From contig OY829544.1 in the NCBI GenBank assembly GCA_963691705.1, forward strand, positions 4,347,501 to 4,411,500: a stretch of 64,000 nt of DNA, written 5' to 3'. The position numbers were made by a program, and so were the translations under genes. Positions 48,338 to 58,100 of the stretch are shown piece after piece. Under the pieces are notes generated by a model, which was not told the origin of the DNA, did not search any database, and worked only from the letters and a program-made list of their open reading frames with translations. The stretch's first letter is position 1, and the number at the start of each line of letters is the position of its first letter. The stretch comes from Viola odorata. Its lineage: Eukaryota > Streptophyta > Magnoliopsida > Malpighiales > Violaceae.

Positions 48338-48800
48338 AACCATAACGATAAAAACGATTGTTTACTCAAAAGAAAATTTAAAAAACGTTGTGAAGGAAAT
48401 AAGAGAAATCGGTCATCCTCCTACAGTGAGTAGTGTTATAAATATTAATATTTTAACTAATTTTTATATTAAAAGTACACGTATAATAGGCAACAGGGCA
48501 ACAAGGGCAGAAAAAAAGTAACTTTTAATACTAATTTTTAAAAGTCATCAATTAAATAAAAAATTAATTTTTGAGTTAAAATGTCAATTAAAAAAAAAAT
48601 GGAGGAGTTATGGCATAACACCAATTTTTGTGCTAGCATTTTTTTTCTTCATAAAAGAATAAAAGACGTGGCTCTTAATTATTTTAAGATTTTGTCATGT
48701 TATAACAGACCAAGTGGCGGACTCTCCTTTAATTTTGCGTTAAATTGACACCTCTTAGGCTCTTAGGCTCTTAGGCTCTTAGCCACGTATAAATAAGTGA
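48337..48800. repeat. orphan copy of the CYP79 5' flank
   Basis: Second copy of 47025-47570 with no CYP79 body next to it. It carries a local triplication of CTTAGG near 48755-48780. Confidence 0.8.
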
Positions 48801-49153
48801 ACTAGAACTTTCTTCCCGCGTTTTGGTCAGAATTGAAATTATGATTTGGCGCACCCCTTTTTTCGTTGAAAACGAGCGAAGGTTCGGGATGGATGTGGAG
48901 TATAGATGGATGCCTCGCATAATGCAAATGAAATCGCCACCTTATTTATTTTCTAGGTTTAGGGAATCTAATTGTCATGACATAAAATAAATAAACTAGA
49001 TCAGGCCCATAAGGATGATTTTGAATTTTAAAAATGACACGTGTTTTCATTTTATTACTCTAATAACTAACTAAAAATATTTGATTCTGTTTAGATTTGA
49101 TCTTGATTTCAATTAAAACTTGGTTTGTATTTGAATTTGATTTCAGAATATTA

Positions 49154-49337
49154 CTCCCTCCGTCCCTTAAATGATGTCGTTTACTATTCCGGCGCGTATT
49201 TCAAGGCGCCCGGAATAGTCTTTTACCTATATTGGAAAAAAAGTACGAATTTTTTCGGGGTCATATAGCTATTATTCCGGCTGCCTTGAAATGCGCGCGC
49301 GAAATAGTAAACGACATCCTTTAATGGACGGAGGGAG
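49154..49337. mobile_element. Stowaway-type MITE, 184 bp
   Basis: Ends CTCCCTCCGTCCCTTAAATG and CATCCTTTAATGGACGGAGGGAG are inverted repeats extending to about 30 bp, flanked by TA on both sides (49152-49153 and 49338-49339). This is the Tc1/mariner Stowaway signature. It has no coding capacity and is recent by its intact ends. Confidence 0.93.
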
Positions 49338-49953
49338 TAATTAATTTGATATTTAATCAAATTAATAAAAAATATGAAATGAGTTTTTACCCATTCAAAT
49401 ATGAATTTATTGATGAGCCTTGACGTGAAATATGACTCTTTAACCATCGGGCTTTATGGGCCTTAACCAAATAAGCATCCTGAATTTCACATACATAGGC
49501 TTCATTGATTTATAGACTAGGCTACATATTTTAAGATTGACCAAAATTTTAACGCCTACAATAAGATTTAGTTAAACTAAATTTATAAATACGGAAAATA
49601 ATGAGATTTTTCTTGGAATTTTTTTATAAATATATGGACTAAATTAATTATTTATAAATTTTACTGGAAATCTTTTACGAAAAGAGGACTAAATTTAACA
49701 TACAAAGATTTAATTGGAAACTATTTACGAGCACATGAAATAAATCAATCAAGTAATTGTTAAAAAAAATGTCATCGTATATAATAATGGATTGTATTTC
49801 AAATTATAATTTGATTTCATATATAAAGTCAAACAATATAACAAACAAACATGTTTAAAATCGACAACAAAGAATATAAACACAGTCAATAACAAGAAAG
49901 AAATTCTTGAACCTGCTCCAATCTTGAGAAGAAAATATTACAAAGTTAAGAAA

Positions 49954-51148
49954 TTAAACCATGAACAACCCAACTATGGCAGCTACTGCAACGATCAATC
50001 CATAACCATAGCCAATGTTCTTGATTGTAGCAGATGAAGTTGGGCCGCCAGATGTTGGGCCTTCAGCGGAAGGAGAGGGAAATGGGGACCCGGACCCAAC
50101 TTTATCCAACACAGTAATGACCAGTTTCTGGTTCCTATCCACACAATGGTTAGCAACGCCGCAAATGTACCATTTCTTCCCTGGAGATGCGAGTGTAATT
50201 ACATCACTACCACTCGTGGAAGCCACAGCCCCTGTTGGGGCCACACACTGTTGGAATCCAGGCCCATCCACCTTCAGTACATTGTGGAGTCCTTTCGGAT
50301 AGTTGAATACTGCAATCAACCACCAACCCATTATAACTCCCTCCAGAATTTTATAAGTATCTTTTTAAGTTTGGGCACACGTATTAAGGAGAACTTAATG
50401 ACTTATTTTTGAGAAAATTCTACCCTTTATCTTTTTTTGAATTTATTAACATACTATTTATGTAAAGACAAAAAATAGTGGGGTTAAAAAGAAAAAATAG
50501 AGACATAATAGTTATCTCACCACTTAAAAAACTAGAGAGACAAATAATTGTGTGCTTTTTCAAAAAAAGCTAGAAAAACTTATAGAGTTCCAGAGGGAGT
50601 ACTTGAAAAGACCAATTTAATGCGCATAATTGTTGATGTTATGGACTTTTTCAATTTTAAATTAACTATCTGAGTTCGAGTTTTGAAAATAAATAAAAAT
50701 TATGTTTATCAAAATCAGTCTTTTCTTAGTAAGAAGTAAAAAAAAGCACTCTAGTATACTGAAAAAAGCGATCAATTTAAATTATGTGCATTAAAACTAA
50801 CTTCTTTATTCTAGTTACTGAAATAAAAGCTAAATGCAGAAGAGAAGACTGATGATTCTGCGACACTGATATTAAAACTTATTCTTCTACTATGAATAAT
50901 AACAGTAATATAAGGATTAAGGTAATAATTAGAAAAAAGAGTAAAGAGAATTAGAGTTAAAACTTACCAAGGGTGTCATGAACATGGAATTCTTTACCCT
51001 GAGCCCAAGCTAGGTAATCAAAATCAACGGTCCAACCTTTGCCATCGCCAACCACGTGTTGTGTTGCAAGAACTGAAGGAGCAACAAAGAGTACTGTAAC
51101 AATGGCAACAATGGCCGTGATCAAGAAGAGAATCGAATTAGTAGCCAT
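49954..51148 (-). CDS. GPI-anchored phytocyanin (blue copper protein), intact copy C
   Basis: Two exons (51148-50968 and 50309-49954), 178 aa. Signal peptide 1-29 (ILFLITAIVAIVTVLFVAPSVLA), then a plastocyanin-like domain: VGDGKGWTVDFDYLAWAQGK, LHNVLKVD, QQCVAP and WYICGVANHC. The copper ligands are His69, Cys110 and His115. The axial residue is unclear because HCVDRNQK has one residue more than the usual HCxxGQK, leaving Asn120 or Gln121. A short Ser/Pro/Thr-rich arabinogalactan-like segment (132-153) precedes a hydrophobic tail (160-178), a GPI-anchor signal. It would sit on the outer plasma membrane and take part in redox or cell-wall processes. Its intron holds a MITE. It is the only complete member of a five-copy array. 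Confidence 0.93.
50337..50599. mobile_element. MITE in the phytocyanin intron, 263 bp
   Basis: CTCCCTCCAGAATTTTATAAG at the left and, inverted, CTCCCTCTGGAACTCTATAAG at the right. The interior TTTGGGCACACGTATTAAGG matches the foldback element at 31921. The right side is flanked by TA; the left flank has one extra base. Confidence 0.8.
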
Positions 51149-52634
51149 AGTTAGAGCTCGAAAACTTGGATTAATTAAGATCTTAAGAAGGTGTAAGAAA
51201 TCTTGCAGCTGTGGTTAATATTTCTTTAAGCAGATGGGTAATTAATGTGCGATTGGTTGATGCAAAATGTTGAAGTGATTGATGCTATTTATAGATCTTT
51301 TAATAATAATAATAATAATAGAAGAGAATGTGGAAAATGTTTGATTAACATGGTCCAATATGGTCCGGCAAAGGACGGCAGCGCTTATGGTTACGGCGGC
51401 AGATAGCTAGAAGAATATTTTTGACTGTAAAATTGGCATGCTATCACAAATTATTACTTTTTATTTGGAGCTGCTGAAATTGGTGTTTTTTCTTTTCTGA
51501 ACAGCTTCGATAAATTGAAAGAACATATCAACTTCTTCCTTCGGACATTATGCAATTGCAACCTGCCACATGTTCTCTTCTTCGTAGGAGACTAAATCTT
51601 CTGTTTAACAAGTCAAAAAGCACACCTTGTCGACCGGTGTTGCTGGTGCCGAGCCACACTTGCCTATCTTAACTAAAGTTACACATGAAATTTTAAAAAT
51701 AGTAAGTTATAATAGGGTATGATAATACTTCAATAAAATTAATTTTATTTATAAAAAAAAACAGAAAGGATACTTTGGAAAATTTAAATAGGGGCCAATT
51801 TGAATTGTACTCTTACAATTTTTGTGTGTGTTTGGTTCAATGGATGACGGTTAAGTAGGAATAACAATGAATTTATTATCCGCAAAATTTATTTAATCTG
51901 TATCTATATCAATTGATTTTCACCATATTCATATTCCATCTATATTCACTTATTTAGTTGTTTTATAAGTCATAGTTGCACCATACCACCAACTATCCAC
52001 ACATATCCATTATTGATGGATTTTTTTTTTAAAGTTTCATTCCACCGGTAAAAAGATTCATAAGATGTTCATGATACATTAACTCACACATGAACATAAA
52101 TTTTATTGTTCATAGTTCAGAACATAATAAACATATGCGAATATAGATAACTGGAACAATTAAATATGTATATGCATAATCATATCATTTATAAATGAAT
52201 AATTAAGGGATATAATAAAAGTAGGTATCTACTATCATTGCTCTGTAGAATGTTTTCAAGGCCTGTCACCTCTTACTTAGTTACGCAGCTACTTGGGCTT
52301 ACATGTATGTAACAAGTTTAACAGGCTTTGCCATATACAACGTGGGTGCAAGGAGTTACACTGGTTTCTTGGGCTGGGTTTTTAGCCCATTGCAACGTTG
52401 GTCGAAAGGGTTGAGCAATGATGAATCCCATCCAAATTGTGACATGAAAGTTGTCTAAAAGATTGGGCTTAAAGGGATTTAAATTATTGCCCATTGCAAT
52501 TTAGCCCATCCCCTTTGGCCCACCCAAAAGGGAAAAAAGAATTAATAGAAGAGAGACGTGCAAAATGCAATCAAATTCCAATCTCAAATTTCAGGATATA
52601 CAGAATACAGATCCGCTCTCTAGTGATAATACTC
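51149..52634. other. phytocyanin 5' flank and spacer
   Basis: Leader and promoter of the intact phytocyanin, a short (AAT)n at about 51302, then spacer DNA with no gene. GTAC cores are not enriched here, unlike at MIR398. Confidence 0.5.
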
Positions 52635-52715
52635 AATAACAAGAAATCGATTCTTGAACCTGCTCCAATCTTGAGAAGAAAACTTGGATTAATTAAGATC
52701 TTAAGAAGGAGTAAT
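52635..52715 (-). pseudogene. phytocyanin scar E: 3' UTR joined to 5' UTR
   Basis: TTCTTGAACCTGCTCCAATC..GAGAAGAAAAC is phytocyanin 3' UTR. It passes without a break into TTGGATTAATTAAGATCTTA, which is the 5' leader of the intact gene (51165-51195). The two meet at a shared GAAAA(C), so the whole coding part of one copy was lost by a short-homology deletion. Confidence 0.8.
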
Positions 52716-52826
52716 ATATAGTAATGTTTAAAATCGACAATAAAGAATATAAACACACTCAATAACAAGAAATCAATTCTTGAACCTGCTCCAATCTTGA
52801 GAAGAAAATATTACAAAGTTAAGAAA

Positions 52827-53177
52827 TTAAACCATGAACAACCCAACTATGGCAGCTACTGCAACGATCAATCCATAACCATAGCCTATGTTCTTGATTG
52901 TAGCAGATGAAGTTGGGCTGCTAGATGTTGGGCCTTCAGCTGAAGGAGAGGGAAATGGGGACCCGGACCCAACTCTATCCAACACAGTAATGACCAGTTT
53001 CTGGTTCCTAGCCGAACAATGGTTAGCCATGCCGCAAATGTACCATTTCCTCGCCGGAGATGCGAGTGTAATTACATCACTACCACTTGTGGAAGCCACA
53101 GTCCCTGGTAGGGCCACACACTGTTGGAATCCAGGCCTATCCACCTTCAGTACACTGTAGAGTCCTTTAACATGCAT
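52827..53177 (-). pseudogene. phytocyanin remnant B (exon 2 without exon 1)
   Basis: An open frame carries the whole second exon, including QQCV, WYICGMANHC, the Ser/Pro segment and the hydrophobic tail, highly similar to copy C. No exon 1 is found upstream: the sequence diverges just before KGLYSVLKVD. Like remnant A it has Tyr in place of the first copper His. Without signal peptide and His it is very unlikely to work. Confidence 0.85.
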
Positions 53178-53284
53178 GTTCTTGATTCAACCATCCCAAT
53201 TTGAAACATTAGTACTACTCAATTAACTAACAATAAATGAGTAGAGAAGAATTACTAAATATAACTAACCTTATGATTTGCTTG

Positions 53285-54329
53285 AGCATCTCCCCTTCTC
53301 CCTTCACCCCACCTTAGACCTAGGCTCCAACAAATCCAAGAGCATCCTTTTCTTTCTTTTTTTAACCTTGGAGCCGAGAGTGAAGAAAATAGAAGGGGTC
53401 TTGGGGTAAAGTTTTGTTCTTTCTTATAGAAGAAATTCTTTTCCTTTTATTAATTAATTGATTGACACATTAGGACTAGTACTTCAGTGCTATGTCAGTC
53501 ATCAAACTATTTAGTGATGAGGAAAACCATTATATTCTTTTAGTTTTCATATTACTTATAGTTGAAACTCATAATAATGTGTTACGAAAAAGTTACGATA
53601 ATTAATAAATTATTTCAAAACATTACGTACAGTTTAATTATAAAACTTTACGATTTCTCCTAAACACCTGAATTTGCGGTATTACACTCTATATCGATTT
53701 TTCTCCTGCATTTCTTTTTTTTTTCTCAATTAAACAAAGAAGAATATTTTCCTTTCACCCTCGTGCCTTCCTTCAATTTTCCATCCAACCAAACAAAATG
53801 GAAGTTCGTATAAGTATTTATTTTTATAAGTTCGTTAAAAAAATAATTAAATGTGAAAACAAATTTAGTTATACATACGCTAATTCAAGTAGTTAGGGTA
53901 AATATCGTCACTCGTCTTTTTTGAAATTGGTCATTACTTTATTTTTAAAGAGTTTCTTTTCTCTTTTCCAAATATTTCTACTTATTAAATATATCTCGAC
54001 AGTCATTGTCTTCGTCTTTAAACTTTCATATCAACTATTTTATTACATATTACTGAAAATTATTCTATTTCCTTTAGTATTTTAGTCAATACTTCCACGT
54101 ATTACTGGAAATCCTAATCTGAACTAGGCTTTCAGCTTGAAGCAGAATAGATATGAGGAGGCAGGCCCGGGCTAGCGAATAAAGTCAAAGGTTTAGCCAG
54201 AACAAGCTCATCTCTAGCCTCAGTGAGATCAATTGATGAAGAATTATTTTGAGGGCTCCAAGAAAAACACTGAAGTAGTGTAGCAAGCAACATCGTTGTC
54301 ATGCAAGTTCCAAGCAAAGACCCAGGGCC
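53285..54329. repeat. second copy of the phytocyanin-CYP79 spacer block
   Basis: Collinear with 44208-45130, with shared runs such as TTGATTGACACATTAGGACT and AACATTACGTACAGTTTAAT and small indels. It lacks the LTR element and so shows the state before that insertion. Confidence 0.88.
54132..54329 (-). pseudogene. CYP79 C-terminal stub
   Basis: Encodes [20 protein letters not shown] through LTLFASPGLPPHIYSASS and a stop, nearly identical to the end of the CYP79 at 44944. It breaks off inside the haem loop, just after the position of the haem cysteine, so no enzyme can be made. The upstream neighbour at the break is unrelated DNA. Confidence 0.9.
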
Positions 54330-54349
54330 TTGCACTCGCGTTTTCATTT

Positions 54350-54574
54350 ATGTCAACAGCAATGGTGTGTGTTTTGTTTGTTTCCACGCTTCTCCATGCT
54401 TTTTTTTGGCGCACATTGTTCCTGAACGATCTCGCCATTGCCATAACCAAGAGAAGACTAGTCAGGGAGAGGAGACCCTTCAAGAAAGCTGTCAACATAA
54501 GGCGTTGGACAAAGCAGGCGCTAAGTAAACAGAATTCAGCAGAAAAAGATTTTGAAGGAGATGATAGAAAGTAA
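54350..54574 (+). CDS. small open frame at a duplication breakpoint, unknown
   Basis: 74 codons from an ATG (MSTAMVCVLFVSTLLHAFFW) to TAA. It has one hydrophobic segment (about 4-30), then a very basic stretch (KRRLVRERRPFKKAVNIRRW) and an acidic end. I know no family for it. It begins 20 bp after the CYP79 stub ends. It could be a real small membrane protein, the tail of a broken gene, or chance. Confidence 0.25.
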   Translation: MSTAMVCVLFVSTLLHAFFWRTLFLNDLAIAITKRRLVRERRPFKKAVNIRRWTKQALSKQNSAEKDFEGDDRK

Positions 54575-55122
54575 TAGCTTCTTTAGTGTTATATTTTTCT
54601 TTGTAGACCTCGTCAGCAAAACTGCACTGAAAAGAAAAACAAAATGCAAGATTCGGAAATAAAACGGCTCCAGGAAATCTGCAGCATTCTAAATCCTAGT
54701 TGTATTATGTATTATTAACTAAAAGAACCATTACATGTGGCGGTTTATGCTTACATAACCGCGAAAATGCTATATCTAGGCTGAGACCTTAATGGCTGTA
54801 CAACAACAGTTTATAACCATTTACTGGAATAAGGTAAAGACCTACAGACTGTAGAAGACAGTTAGCTTTACATGGTGTGTAAATCAGTTTCTTCATCTCT
54901 AAACTGATTTTAAAAGATGTGACACCTGTCGGTTCTGTACACTGCTGCAGAAGTGTTGGTAAAACCTATGTTTACTTTTTGCAATTTTCAAGTATTTCAG
55001 CCATCAAACTTCCATTCTGTTGCAGAAACTTAATCTGCACGCATCAAACGATCTCAGTTGGCTGTAACTCTCACTGAAAGCCGAAGCTCTTATGGCAAGC
55101 TTGAAGTCCACGTATGAAACAA

Positions 55123-58100
55123 TCAAAATCTGGAATGAAGAGTGATCAGTAACCAAAATGTGGTATAACACTAGTATTGTAGGATAAGTAATGGATATAC
55201 CTCACATCCAATCGGTTTCCAATGTCATTCATGCACCCACTGTTGCCACACTGACTCTGATTCCCACCGAAGGAAGGCAACCTTTCATTCACCAAATATG
55301 TCATCTATGAGAGGAAAAAGAACTCATAAAGATTCCATGTATGACGATCATTACATACAGAGAAAATTGCTGAAAGGTGCATGCTTACCTTTCGTTCCGT
55401 TCGCAAAGAATTCAATCTATTTTCTTTTGAGCCCTGAGAATAAAAAAATCACATGTCAAGCAAAGTAAATTTGTAATTGATAACTATGTGATTGTTCATC
55501 AAAAAGAAAAATGAGGAGGAAAAACAAGAACCTTAGTAGATACACAGCTCGGTCTAGGCAATGGCAATTGGAGTGCATTATTTGGCCGTGGTTCAGATTT
55601 CAAGGAAAGCTTCAGCCAGGATTTAAAGAAATGAGATCCAAAGTACATCAAGGGAAAAAGAATACTAAGATGATTGAAACAAAAAGAATGCATGAATAAA
55701 TAAATGCTATCTTGCACCTGGCATAGCATCTTTCTGCACAAAAATCAAATTTTCTTGCTTCGTAAATTTACCTTGCTAAAAAGGTCAATGGGTAGATTTT
55801 GATGAAGCCTCTTGTCTGTTTGGAAATTAAATCCCTACAGAAAGTCATACACAATATTGTCTCAGGTAATTCAGAAAACAGTTAGTTCATACGCATGAAG
55901 CAATTAGGAGTATCAATGGATTACCACTGGCACAGTAGTTTCACGCTTGCTATTTCTGAAAACTCCAATATCACCTTTACTTGAGAATATCTGCATCCAG
56001 ACATGAAGTAGGCTCATGCTCAAAAACTGCTAGACAATGTTCCAGCATTTGATTTGAACTGATTTTTCTATTACCTTCTTATTAAGGGGATGGGCTTTGA
56101 ATACATGTGTTGTGCCACATTTATCCTGTGTGAGAGCATCTATAGTGCTTGGTCTAAGCAAAGAAAGAGAGCAATGAAGTAAGAACTATGCCTTAATCTA
56201 TAAAGTATAAACATCAGTCCATAATCAAATGTGATTTATCTCTTTTTAATTTCTTAGGTTGCCATAGAAGAAGATTATTCAAGCCAATACCTTTTGAATT
56301 CTCTCTTCTGATTTTCTGCCTTGTGAATGGTACTAGGTTTGTCCAAGCCCTACAGTAACAGCATGCCAATTATGTCATCAGGTAGAGCAGTCAGCAAATG
56401 ACTAGCAAAGGGATGACGATGATAAAAAAAAATTAAGACAACAAAAATAAATATGATCCACTAAACCAATAAAAGGCTGTAACGTCAGAATAAAATAGTA
56501 GATATTCAAGAAAGTTTAACAACCATGTCAGAGTCATTGCACTGAAGTGAGGAAGAGAAAACCGAAGGTGTGTGATGCATTGCCCTTTCTGATGTCTTCA
56601 GGTGAAATTCCTGGAAAGCAATTTGACAAGAATGACTGAGCTTCAAGAGTGACAAGAAAGTTCTGTTGCTGCAGAACTAGTAGAGAAACAAAAAACAAGA
56701 AAACCAGAACAAAAACATACTTGAAACTCGGGCAACTTTGGAGTACTCTTCTTTGGGAGTGGCAGTGAAGGGGCCTCAAGAATCTTCAAAGTAGAAGATA
56801 TATAAGAGATATGAGAAAATTGAACAGTGGAAATTTGAAACAAAATTCCAATTTTCACACTATGGGAAAGGTACCAACTTTTCGGTTCAAGGGACGTGCT
56901 TTGAATCTTCGAACAGTTATTGTCTCATGTTCAACTTCCGTACTACTTTTTGGCCTGGAATGTAAGTATGTCAATGAATGCAGTACTTTGTTTGACTCCT
57001 TCAGCATATATCAGAAAAGAAGCAACAAACCTCATCCTTTGTGCCCTATGTGCTGTTTCAAGATCAGGCTCCCTTGGAATAGTGAGTCTCAGCTTGGCAA
57101 CAGCAGTGCCCTTATCAACGGTTCCATCCTGCAAGTCCACATGAAAATGTCTTGTAAATAATAGTTAAAAATTACAAGTATGTGCTACTGTAGACCAGAT
57201 TACATAGTCTCACGGAAGGTGAAATCAAGAATCAAGTATTTTACCTTTCGGGGCGCTTTGTGAATAAAATCAGGTTGCTGCTTTGCATCGCCAGCCTGTT
57301 ATACAAGACAATTTGGTGAAAGTAAGTATTGTTCCAAGAAAAAGACCAGGTAATGATATATATCCAACCAATAATGCAACACTTGTATGACAGGGCCAAA
57401 TGATAGTTTTTAGCTCTGCCGGTACTCACAATCAAAATCCTTAAATTACCCAAAAGTCATTTTGAATCCAAACATAAACATCACTTAGCAGTCAGAGCAG
57501 AAAGCTTTCATGAATTTCCTACAATAAGTTTACATGAACTGTACCACTTACCTTACACAAGTGGCCACCTTCTAACTTCTGCCTCTTTGCAGCTTGACTT
57601 TCAACCACGGAAGAATTACATGAGTTTTTTTCCCTTTGGGCAAGTAGCATCGGAAACCTAACAATTGAAGAGAAATATTAAATAGTGAATATATTACAAA
57701 GAAAAACCATTTTCCTGTACATGGCTATCAGGCTAGTGATTATATGTTAAGGTTGTAATGTTGATATTACTCATGGTAGGGAGTAAACTATTTTAGAGGA
57801 TAATGGAGGTTACAAGGATGGCCCTGCTTTTAAAACATGGGAAATATAAATAAACACACATAAAAATGGACTGAAAAAAGGTTCCAAATCAGTCTTTCAA
57901 AAGCCATGACGACTCACGAAATAAGAATGAACTTGAAGGACTGCATAACTCTTTGGAAGCATAGCAGTACAATAACTTGGCATTTAAGATGATGAGACAC
58001 ACCATTATAACAACAAAGGGCTACATGACCTAAGAAATCTCACCTAGAACCACCAGTTTGAGGCTGCCAATTTTGCCTAGCCAACTGACTAGCTGTGGGT

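Noticed and set aside
50957..51250. miR398 target site in the phytocyanin mRNA
   Set aside because: Read by eye on the correct strand, no stretch with adequate complementarity to the mature strand was found in the leader or exons.
56811..57161. Plus-strand frame containing FRFKGRALNLR, like a TPX2 motif
   Set aside because: It lies antisense to TPXL exons 7-8, which encode the real FKARPLNRK on the minus strand with correct splice sites; the resemblance is chance.
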